A stretch of DNA of 40,913 nucleotides from a virus: IMG/VR virus record IMGVR_UViG_3300020162_001664, positions 1 through 40,913 of that record; one strand, given 5' to 3'. The first letter of the stretch is position 1. Every line of letters starts with the position of its first letter. Positions 7,386 to 15,713 of this stretch are shown here, piece after piece. A program made the position numbers and the translations under genes. Below the pieces are notes generated by a model that saw nothing but the letters and a program-made list of their open reading frames with translations, was not told the DNA's origin and ran no database searches.

Positions 7386-8252
7386 ATGAGTGATATAAAA
7401 TTACCCCCAGCAGGTCAACAATGGACAGAACCGGAGTCTGCGGCCAATACAGATTATCAGCCAACTTATCCATACAATAGTGTGACACAAACGGAATCGG
7501 GTCATACATTTGAGATGGATGACACACCGACACGCGAACGCATACGATTGAACCATCGATCCGGAACATTTATTGAAATGCATCCGGATGGCGATGAAGT
7601 GCATAAAGTTTATGGTGATGGTTACGAAATCATTGTAAAAAACAAAAATGTAAGAATTGTAGGAACCTGTAATCTATCTATAGAGGGTAACTACAATATT
7701 GATGTAAAAGGTGACATGAATGTACAGGTTGGTGGTGATTACACATCTCTTGTAAAAGGTAGAACAAATATGCGTTCACGCGGAGACCTTTCCATTTCGG
7801 GTGATGATGATGTTTCAATTAGTGCAAATGAAAATTTTGGAGGTGCTTTACGATTATCTGCATGTGACCACTTTCATTTAGCTTCAGATTTGGTAGTTTC
7901 AGGTTCAATTAGTGCAGATATTATAACTTCTAAAACAAGGGTGGATGCTCTGGTGGGTATGTCTGCTGGGTATGCAGGTTTTGTGTCGAGTACAGGAGGT
8001 TTATCCTTAGGTATTCCTTCTCCGGCCACACCTATCGCAGTTCCTGGTTGCATTAATACTGTTGGTACAATTACATCGTTGGCCGCAGTGAATGCACCAC
8101 TGGCCAACTTCGGATTGGCAAAAATTGGTATTATGGATGCAGTTTTAATGACAGATGTTATAAATTCAGCAGTTTTTAATGGCCACATACATCAATCTAC
8201 GGGTCCTTATTCACCAACCACACCTTCACTAATTCAATTTTTGAGTTTATAA
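7386..8252 (+). CDS. 5: gp5 C-terminal spike / VgrG-like needle
   Basis: A 288-residue protein. Residues 1-60 hold a gp5/VgrG-type entry segment (TFEMDDTPTRERIRLNHRSG, TFIEMHPDGDEV). From about 65 to 145 come short beta repeats of the needle type (VRIVGTCNLSIEGNYNIDVK, GDMNVQVGGDYTSL, GDLSISGDDDVSISA), as in the triple-stranded beta-prism of T4 gp5C. The end has HIHQSTGPYSPTTPS. The protein would trimerise and pierce the outer membrane at the tail tip. The T4 lysozyme domain is missing; the OB base is a separate gene at 6289. Whether a sharpening PAAR-like cap exists elsewhere is not visible here. Confidence 0.85.
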   Translation: MSDIKLPPAGQQWTEPESAANTDYQPTYPYNSVTQTESGHTFEMDDTPTRERIRLNHRSGTFIEMHPDGDEVHKVYGDGYEIIVKNKNVRIVGTCNLSIEGNYNIDVKGDMNVQVGGDYTSLVKGRTNMRSRGDLSISGDDDVSISANENFGGALRLSACDHFHLASDLVVSGSISADIITSKTRVDALVGMSAGYAGFVSSTGGLSLGIPSPATPIAVPGCINTVGTITSLAAVNAPLANFGLAKIGIMDAVLMTDVINSAVFNGHIHQSTGPYSPTTPSLIQFLSL

Positions 8253-8253
8253 T

Positions 8254-9057
8254 ATGACAACTGTAAATAATGCTTCCGGAATTTATGCATCTTTGGGTTA
8301 CAACTTTGATGATCCCAATGATGCTATAACCACACTTTCAGCCGACACGCAAGCCCACTTGAATACTATGCCGGCCTTTATCACCACATGGCAGGCACAA
8401 GACATTGCTAACAATGATGTTGGTGGTTATTATCAGAATCCGATGCAGACTAGTGCAATGTTGGTGAGAACAGCAGCAATAGAGTTATTTACTTTAGCGA
8501 ATGGTGTGATAAATTTAGCAAATGTGGCTAATACTTCATGGGCACTATCAAATACCGCAAATTCATTCCTAGCACATACTAATAGAATTTCGGGTGTAAC
8601 AGCATTTGCAGGTGACAATACAGTACCACATTTAGATATGGCTATGAGTGCTGGTAAAACTGCACTGTATATTACAAATCAAACTGATGGCATAATTGAC
8701 ACCTCTCCAATTTTAGGAAGTTTCACCAGCCTTTTTATTAAACCACAATTGGATGCAAATACACAAACATTGATACAAATCATATCAAATTTGAATATAG
8801 CGAACACAATCTCAAACACACAACCATACACATCGAATCTGGCCGGCTCGCTTGCACAGAACGTAAATTCTTTTATGGCTCAAATCAATACTTTTATGAC
8901 TTATAGACAAACTAGTGATGTATCATACTATCAAAACTTGACGGCATTCATTGAAAAGTACAATCAAACGAAGAAGTTCAATAGTATGGGTCAGTCGGAG
9001 AACTATCTTGTGATGAATTACATCGGTACCGACAAACTAAAGACTAGAATCTCATAA
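8254..9057 (+). CDS. Unknown structural protein between spike and gp25
   Basis: A 267-residue protein, rich in Asn, Thr, Ala and Ser, with no recognised family. Its composition (LANGVINLANVANTSWALSN, AQNVNSFMAQINTFMTYRQT) resembles other virion proteins of this window and suggests helices with repeated A/N/T faces. There is no signal peptide or clear membrane segment. It begins one base after the spike stop and is the last gene before a 97-base gap, so it closes the hub block. A hub or tail-tip accessory role is a guess from position. Confidence 0.6.
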   Translation: MTTVNNASGIYASLGYNFDDPNDAITTLSADTQAHLNTMPAFITTWQAQDIANNDVGGYYQNPMQTSAMLVRTAAIELFTLANGVINLANVANTSWALSNTANSFLAHTNRISGVTAFAGDNTVPHLDMAMSAGKTALYITNQTDGIIDTSPILGSFTSLFIKPQLDANTQTLIQIISNLNIANTISNTQPYTSNLAGSLAQNVNSFMAQINTFMTYRQTSDVSYYQNLTAFIEKYNQTKKFNSMGQSENYLVMNYIGTDKLKTRIS

Positions 9058-9122
9058 TTGCCGAAATTTTCGAAATTTTCGTTCCGGCCTAAGAATTTTT
9101 TGCGAGAGCTTCAAAAGTTCAA

Positions 9123-9134
9123 TAAAGCGCTTTA
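9123..9134. repeat. Perfect 12-bp palindrome TAAAGCGCTTTA
   Basis: The 97-base gap 9058-9154 is the longest between plus-strand genes. It holds two tandem copies of CGAAATTTT (9062-9079) in a loose inverted context and this perfect palindrome, 21 bases before gp25. It could be an operator, a weak stem, or a processing site. No classical stem followed by a T-run is obvious on the plus strand. Confidence 0.45.
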
Positions 9135-9142
9135 CTCCTACA

Positions 9143-9150
9143 CATAAATA
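9143..9150 (+). promoter_or_regulatory. Late-promoter-like CATAAATA just before gp25
   Basis: The octamer matches the T4-type late element at seven of eight bases, but ends only four bases before the gp25 ATG. Normal late initiation would then begin at or inside the start codon, so it would serve a leaderless transcript, downstream genes, or act otherwise. The same spacing recurs at gp8 (15702-15709). Confidence 0.4.
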
Positions 9151-9154
9151 AAAG

Positions 9155-9547
9155 ATGGCAACATTACAAAAGATTTATTCGGACATAGATTTCACACTCG
9201 CAAAGAGACCTGCGGTGGGTGATATTGCTTTGAGTTATGATTCCCAAGCAATTATACGTTCAATAAGAAATATATTACTCACAAAGAGGTATGAAAAGTT
9301 GTTCGATCCACAGTTTGGGTCAAATATAGACGCTTTGTTGTTTGAAAACATATCTAGCATTACAGCTTCTGCTTTAGAAAAAGAAATTTCTTTTGCACTG
9401 ACGAATTATGAACCTAGGGTGAGTATTCAAAGTGTTGTTGTTTCGTCTTTTCCAGAAAAAAATGGTTACAGTGTGACTTTAACTTTTTACCTGATAAATG
9501 CAACGCAACCAACTACAGTAACAGTCTTTTTAGAGAGAAACAGATAA
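9155..9547 (+). CDS. 25: Baseplate wedge protein gp25
   Basis: A 130-residue protein with the gp25-like (GPW/gp25) pattern: MATLQKIYSDIDFTLAKRP, IRSIRNILLTKRYEKLFDPQ, FGSNIDALLFENISS, and FALTNYEPRVSIQSVVV, which contains the conserved EPR motif. In T4 gp25 links the hub ring to the gp6 wedge and starts the sheath; it is conserved in all contractile injection systems. Length matches T4 gp25 (132). No Shine-Dalgarno sequence is visible upstream; AATAAAAG precedes the ATG. It is followed by gp6 after one base. Confidence 0.95.
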   Translation: MATLQKIYSDIDFTLAKRPAVGDIALSYDSQAIIRSIRNILLTKRYEKLFDPQFGSNIDALLFENISSITASALEKEISFALTNYEPRVSIQSVVVSSFPEKNGYSVTLTFYLINATQPTTVTVFLERNR

Positions 9548-9548
9548 A

Positions 9549-11627
9549 ATGGCAGGTGCTAATTCAAATTTCAACATAACCGAACTTGATTTTAATAATA
9601 TTAAAACCAGTTTGAAGAATTATATGAAGGACAATGGCGTTCTTCAAGACTATAATTATGAAGGCTCTGCAATATCCACACTGTTGGATGTTTTGGCGTA
9701 CAATACTCAATACAATGCTTACTATTTAAATATGGTGGCTAATGAGATGTTTTTGGACACCGCACTACAAAGAAATTCTGTGGTTTCACAAGCAAAACTG
9801 TTGAATTACATACCAAAATCTGCACTTGCACCATCTGCAAGCATCAATATAAGAGTAAATGGAGTTACAGATACATCTCTGACATTACCAAAATATACAA
9901 ACTTTTTATCTGAAGCCATCGATGGTGTGAATTATAATTTTGTTAACACAGACGCAACTACAGTGAATGTTGTAAACGGTGTTGCAAATTTTACAGACAT
10001 AACACTAAAAGAAGGTGCGGCCAGTAACTATTCTTATTTGGTTGATGGTGGAAACACTACACAAAAATTTAAATTACCTGAACTGAATGTAGATACAACC
10101 ACATTGTTGGTTTCTGTACAAGAATCAACTTCAAACAATTACACCAGAACATTCAACTCAGCAACAAATTATCTCACATTAAATAACTCTTCTGAAGTAT
10201 ATTTTCTACAAGAGGGTATGAATGGTTACTATGAAATATACTTTGGTAACAATATTATAGGTAAAAAATTAAATGACGGTAACATCGTAAGAGTTTCGTA
10301 CATTACAACCGGAGGAACAAACGCATCTGGTGCAAACAATTTCGTATTGATGGATACAATAAATGGTTATTCAAATACGGTTTTGACACCTATAACCTCT
10401 GCTTCTCAAGGTGCATTAAGAGAAACACTGGATTCTATTCGTTTCCAGGCACCAAAATCATATTCAGCACAAGGTCGTGCTGTTACTAAAGATGATTATG
10501 TTACCGCAATTCAACAGAATAATTTAGGTTATTCATTCGATGCGGTAAATGTTTGGGGTGGGCAAGAGAATGATCCTCCAGTTTACGGGCAAGTGTTTGT
10601 GAGTATGAAACCAACCGGTGCATACACAATGACACAAAACCAGAAAGTTAAATTAATCAAAGATGTTCTTAAACCAATATCTATGATGACAATAGAACCA
10701 ACTATTGTTGATCCAGACTATACATACATTCAAATAACTGCAAATGTGTTATATGATCCTAAAAAGACAACATCAACTGCAGCACAAATTAAATCTGCGG
10801 TAAGAACAACCATCAATAACTTTGCAAAAACAACTCTGAATACATTCAACTCAACATTTAAGTCTTCGGAGTTTAACAACAGAATTAATTTGGTAGATTC
10901 ATCTATCATAACAAATGAAATTTCTATACGCCTACAAAAGAAATTTTATCCAAATCTAAGTACACCAACAACATACAAACTATATTACGGCGCACCTTTG
11001 GCCAAAGGTATGTTTTTAAGTGGTATATTAAGTTCTCCAACCATTGTGTATAGAAATCCACTAAACTTGGCACAAACTATTGAAGGTTTGTACATTGAAG
11101 AAGTTCCTTCCTCAACAGGCGGCATTGAAAGTATCACTATCACTAATCCTGGTTACGGTTATCAGTATCCACCAACAATTGAAATATTAGGTGATGGTAC
11201 TGGTGCAACGGCAGAGGCAGTGATTACAACCAATGGTGTTATTAGGTCAATAAATGTATTAACTCCAGGTAAAAACTACACATCAGCTATCATCAAGATT
11301 ACAAATTCAAGCGGAGACACCACAGGTTCTCTTGCGGCTGCGACTGCATCACTTGAAGGTCGTTATGGTACACTAAGAACATACTTCAACGACACACTAA
11401 ATGTGAAAACTATTTTCAATAGTAATGTAGGTACAGTTGACTATAACTTGGGTGTAGTCACACTGAATGCACTCTCTCCAATAAATGTTGATAATGAATT
11501 AGGACAATTAACTCTGTCTGCTAATCCAACATCAACAATTGTGTCATCATCTTTCAACAGAATAATTACAGTTGATGAGTTTGATCCACAGGCTATCATT
11601 GTAAATGTAACTGCTAAAACAACATGA
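9549..11627 (+). CDS. 6: Baseplate wedge protein gp6 (baseplate J-like)
   Basis: A 692-residue protein that forms the wedge ring in T4 (660 residues there). The N-terminus (FNITELDFNNIKTSLKNYMK, YEGSAISTLLDVLAYNTQYN, AYYLNMVANEMFLDTALQRN) is the typical gp6/baseplate J start. The middle has the J-family segment YSAQGRAVTKDDYVTAIQQN at about 315-334, where a new amino acid register of the sheet begins. Residues about 524-590 are a Gly-rich beta insertion (ITNPGYGYQYPPTIEILGDG) that also occurs in the neighbouring wedge proteins. The stop overlaps the next ATG (ATGA), indicating coupling. Confidence 0.92.
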   Translation: MAGANSNFNITELDFNNIKTSLKNYMKDNGVLQDYNYEGSAISTLLDVLAYNTQYNAYYLNMVANEMFLDTALQRNSVVSQAKLLNYIPKSALAPSASINIRVNGVTDTSLTLPKYTNFLSEAIDGVNYNFVNTDATTVNVVNGVANFTDITLKEGAASNYSYLVDGGNTTQKFKLPELNVDTTTLLVSVQESTSNNYTRTFNSATNYLTLNNSSEVYFLQEGMNGYYEIYFGNNIIGKKLNDGNIVRVSYITTGGTNASGANNFVLMDTINGYSNTVLTPITSASQGALRETLDSIRFQAPKSYSAQGRAVTKDDYVTAIQQNNLGYSFDAVNVWGGQENDPPVYGQVFVSMKPTGAYTMTQNQKVKLIKDVLKPISMMTIEPTIVDPDYTYIQITANVLYDPKKTTSTAAQIKSAVRTTINNFAKTTLNTFNSTFKSSEFNNRINLVDSSIITNEISIRLQKKFYPNLSTPTTYKLYYGAPLAKGMFLSGILSSPTIVYRNPLNLAQTIEGLYIEEVPSSTGGIESITITNPGYGYQYPPTIEILGDGTGATAEAVITTNGVIRSINVLTPGKNYTSAIIKITNSSGDTTGSLAAATASLEGRYGTLRTYFNDTLNVKTIFNSNVGTVDYNLGVVTLNALSPINVDNELGQLTLSANPTSTIVSSSFNRIITVDEFDPQAIIVNVTAKTT

Positions 11628-14600
11628 TAGAAACCGGACACTTAACCTCCGCACTGGTGCAGAATCAGTTACCGGAACACATTCGGGATAATCCGGAGTA
11701 CAGTAATTTCCATGAGTTCCTACAAGCATATTACCAATGGATGGAACAAACAGGTAAGGTTTCGGATAGGTCACAAAATTTATTAAATTATAAAGACATT
11801 GATTCTACAACGAATGAATTTCTGGACTATTTTACAAACGAATTTCTGCCATTTTTTCCAAAAGATACTCTATTAAGTAAACAGGAATCTATTAAAGTTG
11901 CAAGACAATTGTACCAAACAAAGGGTACACCAGCATCTTATGAGTTTCTCTTTCGTATACTATTCAACTCCGAGTTTGAAGTTTTCAATACAAAAGATGC
12001 GGTGTTTAAGGCCTCAGCTGGAACATGGTACATTGCCAAAAGTTTAAAGTTAGCTTCAAGTAACAGAAAATTCTTAGATACACAAAATCTAAGAGTCTTT
12101 GGTGAAGAATCTAAATCAATCGCAACGATTGAAAGTTGTGTATTATCTGGCGAGAAAACCGAAATCTTCATTTCAAATATCGAAAGACTATTTGAGTCTG
12201 GTGAATTTGTTCGTATTGTTGACAGCAATAACCAAGATGTTTTATTTGACGGTGAAGTACTGAGAGCTAAAGTTGTTGGACAAATTAGTCAGATTAAAAT
12301 TGATACTGTTCGTAGAGGTTCACTATACCAACCAGGTGATCCTGTTGTTGTTTATGGTGGCATAGAAGATCCTGTAAATGGTATTGGCGCATCAGCTATT
12401 GTTCGTGATACAACCAAAGGATCAATACAGCGTATCAATGTTGTTGAGGGTGGTTTTGGTTATAGTTTAAAACCAAATACAACGATAAGTATATTGAATG
12501 CTAGTGGTGCTAAGGCCAATGTTGGTTCTCTGGCATATTTCCTACCTCCATCATACAGAATTGTCAGTGCCGGCCAAGGTTATAAAATAAATGATAGAAT
12601 AAATTATGATGATGCAGCATTCGCATATGTTTCTGGTGTAAGTGCTAATGGATCAATCACAAGTATAAAATATGTTCCTTCCGTAAATGCACAAGCGATT
12701 GTTGGACTCACTGGTGTTGTAGTATCTTCAAATGCTTTGGCATCAGGTGCTGTTATAACAACATCATCAGCTGTAGGTAATGCAAGGTCTAATGTGAGTT
12801 TTCTACCAACGGATGTTATTGGTTTTAAAAGTAATACTATACTAAGCAATGCTAATTTCTTTTTTGCCAATTTAGCCAGTGCAAATGCAAACACAAGACT
12901 CATTGAGGCTTTCTCTTTCAGAACACTTGAAACCGCACCAATCTTTAACATAGTTGTAGAGAATGGCGGCGGCGGATTAGCAACTATACCAGAGATTGAA
13001 GTCACATCAACATATTACACCGAAGATGTAAATAATCTGTATGAAGCTTCAAACTCAGACATTGCGCCGTTAGGTATATTAGCTCCAGTGCAGGTAATCC
13101 GAAGTGGTGGTGGATATGCAGCCAATGATAAGATTGTGTTTACTGGTGGATCTGGCACAGGTGCATTTGCAAATGTGACCTCGGTTGGTTCCAATGGTGC
13201 CATCACCGGTATAACCTATGTGTTTAATTCATTGGATCAGTTTGCAAAAACGCCACTAGGTGGTATGGGTTATAAGAATGAATATCTACCAACGGCAACT
13301 GTAGTTTCATCAAATGCTTCTGCATCTGGAGCAGTACTATCGGTACCAGGTATATTAGGAACCGGTGCAACATTCTCCTTGGTTGTTGATAGAGTTGGTT
13401 CTATCACAACAATCGAGGTTTTAAATTATGGTGAAGATTATGAAGCTAAACCACAAGTTTCGTTGCAAGTACAGGACATAGTAGTTTCAAATGTTGCAAT
13501 TCAAAACTTGCCAATTAAAGGTGAATACATCTATCAGGGTCCTACTATCAATCTGTCTTCATATACAGCTGTAGTTAATTCTGTTTCTCTTTTGGCACCT
13601 GATGCAAACACACAGTTATCATTATACAATCTTCAAGTGTTTAATTATAATGCAAATCCGAATCCAGATTTACAACTGAAAATTTTGGGTGACGATAGAA
13701 ACATCAACTTGAAGATGGCCAACACGGCTTTCCCACAATTCCAAAAATCGTATCGATATTTTGATTCATTGGGCAATCAAACAATTTTTACAAGAGACTA
13801 TAACAAACAAGGTTACATCTCTTATGGTGATGGTTCAGCCAAGGCAAATGCAACCTTCTTAAATGGTCTTGTGATTGGTGATGGTCAATATCTAACGACT
13901 CAGGGACAACCAAGTTCGTTTGACATTATGCAGGACAAAAGATTCAACAACTTCACATACTTGATTACTGTTGAGAAAGAAATTGCAAAGTATAAAGATG
14001 TTCTACTAGGACTATTGCACCCATTAGGCACAAATGTCTTAGGTCGTTATGGTTTAAAATCGAATAATAGTGTAGATTACCATACATATTCAGCACTAAA
14101 TGATGGAAGAAACTTATCTTATCACCTTGGCGGAGATGTTTCTAATGCTGTGAGCATTGTGACAACATTTACAAATAGAAGCAACAACATAATTAAATTC
14201 AACAATTTGTTGGGTGCAAACCTGGCGAACATATTCACTGCAAATGTGAGTTCGATTCAAATTTCCACAAAAAATGGTCCGAATGTTTACTCTGAGGTTG
14301 TTTCTGTTAGTACTGCTGCAAACACAATCACTCTTGCGAGTAATGTATGGTTGACATATTCAAATGTTGCCACAGTTACAGGCAATACTGGTTCCAATAC
14401 ACTAAATATTACATCGTTAACAGGTCTATATGACTTGATGAACAACGGACAATATACAGATGCAGATTATCCAATAAGAGATATTGTTTTTGTGGGTGAC
14501 TCGGTTCTAGTTGATAATAATACAAGCAAAATTGTTAACCAGATTGATTATGTGAATGGTAAAATATACTTAACAGCCAATTTATCATCAACTACAAATT

Positions 14601-14761
14601 CGTATCTACAAGTTATCAGAAACTTTATTGCAAACAGTTCAACATCATCAAGTCAAATTAAGGTATATGGATCGGTTGGTCTATCATATATACCAGAACT
14701 CATCACACAGTCCGGACAAACTTTAAAAACAGAAGACGGAAAACTAATCCTATTGGGGTAA
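11624..14761 (+). CDS. Large baseplate wedge-type protein in the gp7 position
   Basis: A 1045-residue protein between gp6 and gp8, like T4 gp7 (1032 residues). The first ~130 residues (IRDNPEYSNFHEFLQAYYQW, FLPFFPKDTLLSKQESIKVA, YQTKGTPASYEFLFRILFN) form a helical head. This is followed by many beta repeats with GxGY motifs (GGFGYSLKPNTTI about 275, GQGYKINDRINYDD about 315, GGGYAANDKIVFTGG about 492, YGEDYEAKPQVSL about 600). A later segment (DIMQDKRFNNFTYLITVEKE, LLGLLHPLGTNVLGRYGL, about 765-810) looks like a conserved wedge domain. Identity with T4 gp7 is not obvious, so the name rests on order and length. It overlaps gp6 by four bases. Confidence 0.75.
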   Translation: MIETGHLTSALVQNQLPEHIRDNPEYSNFHEFLQAYYQWMEQTGKVSDRSQNLLNYKDIDSTTNEFLDYFTNEFLPFFPKDTLLSKQESIKVARQLYQTKGTPASYEFLFRILFNSEFEVFNTKDAVFKASAGTWYIAKSLKLASSNRKFLDTQNLRVFGEESKSIATIESCVLSGEKTEIFISNIERLFESGEFVRIVDSNNQDVLFDGEVLRAKVVGQISQIKIDTVRRGSLYQPGDPVVVYGGIEDPVNGIGASAIVRDTTKGSIQRINVVEGGFGYSLKPNTTISILNASGAKANVGSLAYFLPPSYRIVSAGQGYKINDRINYDDAAFAYVSGVSANGSITSIKYVPSVNAQAIVGLTGVVVSSNALASGAVITTSSAVGNARSNVSFLPTDVIGFKSNTILSNANFFFANLASANANTRLIEAFSFRTLETAPIFNIVVENGGGGLATIPEIEVTSTYYTEDVNNLYEASNSDIAPLGILAPVQVIRSGGGYAANDKIVFTGGSGTGAFANVTSVGSNGAITGITYVFNSLDQFAKTPLGGMGYKNEYLPTATVVSSNASASGAVLSVPGILGTGATFSLVVDRVGSITTIEVLNYGEDYEAKPQVSLQVQDIVVSNVAIQNLPIKGEYIYQGPTINLSSYTAVVNSVSLLAPDANTQLSLYNLQVFNYNANPNPDLQLKILGDDRNINLKMANTAFPQFQKSYRYFDSLGNQTIFTRDYNKQGYISYGDGSAKANATFLNGLVIGDGQYLTTQGQPSSFDIMQDKRFNNFTYLITVEKEIAKYKDVLLGLLHPLGTNVLGRYGLKSNNSVDYHTYSALNDGRNLSYHLGGDVSNAVSIVTTFTNRSNNIIKFNNLLGANLANIFTANVSSIQISTKNGPNVYSEVVSVSTAANTITLASNVWLTYSNVATVTGNTGSNTLNITSLTGLYDLMNNGQYTDADYPIRDIVFVGDSVLVDNNTSKIVNQIDYVNGKIYLTANLSSTTNSYLQVIRNFIANSSTSSSQIKVYGSVGLSYIPELITQSGQTLKTEDGKLILLG

Positions 14762-14764
14762 ACA

Positions 14765-15703
14765 ATGTCAACAGTAAAAATTTCGCAACTACCAAATCTA
14801 ATTAACTTAGATGCAAACACATCAAATACAATATTGATTGGTGTGAATGTTTCATCTTGTGTCACCTCACAATTTACCATACAAACCTTATCAGCAAGGC
14901 TCTATGCCAACAACACATTAAATGTTGGTAATATTATCTTTACTGACGGCACTTCCCAAAATACTTCTTCACTATCAGCTCGGGTGTATGCAAATGGTGC
15001 TTTCATTCAGTCTAATGCTGCATTCTTACAGGCAAATACCACATCAGGTGTTGCAAACTCAGCCGCATTGTATGCCAACGCAGCATTCTTACAAGCCAAT
15101 ACACCATCGTCAACAGCAAACTCAGCAGCACTCTATGCCAATAGTGCATTCATTAAAGCCAATACACCACCAGCAATTGCAAATTCAGCCGCACTATATG
15201 CGAATGCCGCTTTCATACAAGCTAATACACCACCAGCAATAGCAAACTCTGCGGCATTGTATGCCAATGGTTCATTTATACAGGCCAATGCAGCATTTAT
15301 TAAAGCAAACAATGCATTAGCAAATACAACAGGTCTGCTTGCTGGTAATCTAACTATCACCGGTACTACTACTGCACAAAAAGGTTTTGTATACGCAACA
15401 AAAGTATTTCCTGGCGCACAGACTGCTATAACCATCGATATAACAAATGATTCGGTGGTGAGAGCACAAACCGCAGCAGGTTTAACAGTAACAGTATCGA
15501 ATTTATTATCCGGTAAAGAAGTTTCTCTCTGGATAACAAACACATCAGGTAGTAATCAAACATTTACACACGGTTTACCAGCAATACAATCAACCGCCAA
15601 CGCAACAACATATGCTATTCCATCCACATCAACAATCTGTGCAAAATATATGTGTTTTGATGAAACATCTCAGAATAGTTTCGTATCCATTATACGCGCA
15701 TAA
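14765..15703 (+). CDS. Fibre-like repeat protein inserted between the gp7-position gene and gp8
   Basis: A 312-residue protein in three parts. Residues 1-75 are beta-rich (STVKISQLPNLINLDANTSN, as in fibre attachment heads). Residues 76-190 are tandem A/N/Y-rich repeats of 21 residues (ANSAALYANAAFLQANTP). Residues 195-312 are a beta domain (GFVYATKVFPGAQTAITIDI, ending FVSIIRA) with a Trp-containing LWITNTSG strand. The repeat is the same class as the YANAAF repeats of the fibre genes at 33312 and 38830. Its place inside the wedge gene block is unusual and suggests a baseplate-fixed short fibre or fibre socket. Function is inferred. Confidence 0.7.
   Translation: MSTVKISQLPNLINLDANTSNTILIGVNVSSCVTSQFTIQTLSARLYANNTLNVGNIIFTDGTSQNTSSLSARVYANGAFIQSNAAFLQANTTSGVANSAALYANAAFLQANTPSSTANSAALYANSAFIKANTPPAIANSAALYANAAFIQANTPPAIANSAALYANGSFIQANAAFIKANNALANTTGLLAGNLTITGTTTAQKGFVYATKVFPGAQTAITIDITNDSVVRAQTAAGLTVTVSNLLSGKEVSLWITNTSGSNQTFTHGLPAIQSTANATTYAIPSTSTICAKYMCFDETSQNSFVSIIRA
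15053..15304 (+). repeat. Four tandem 63-bp repeats (ANSAALYANAAFxxANTPxxx)
   Basis: Units begin at 15053, 15116, 15179 and 15242, each 21 codons, with synonymous variation between copies (for example different Ala and Asn codons). The third and fourth share the PPAI spacer. This is an in-frame array inside the fibre-like gene. Confidence 0.85.
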
Positions 15704-15709
15704 TAAATA
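15702..15709 (+). promoter_or_regulatory. Late-promoter-like AATAAATA before gp8
   Basis: AATAAATA overlaps the stop of the preceding gene and ends four bases before the gp8 ATG, the same spacing as at gp25. It matches the T4-type late element at seven of eight bases. The tight spacing makes promoter function for gp8 itself uncertain. Confidence 0.35.
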
Positions 15710-15713
15710 AACC

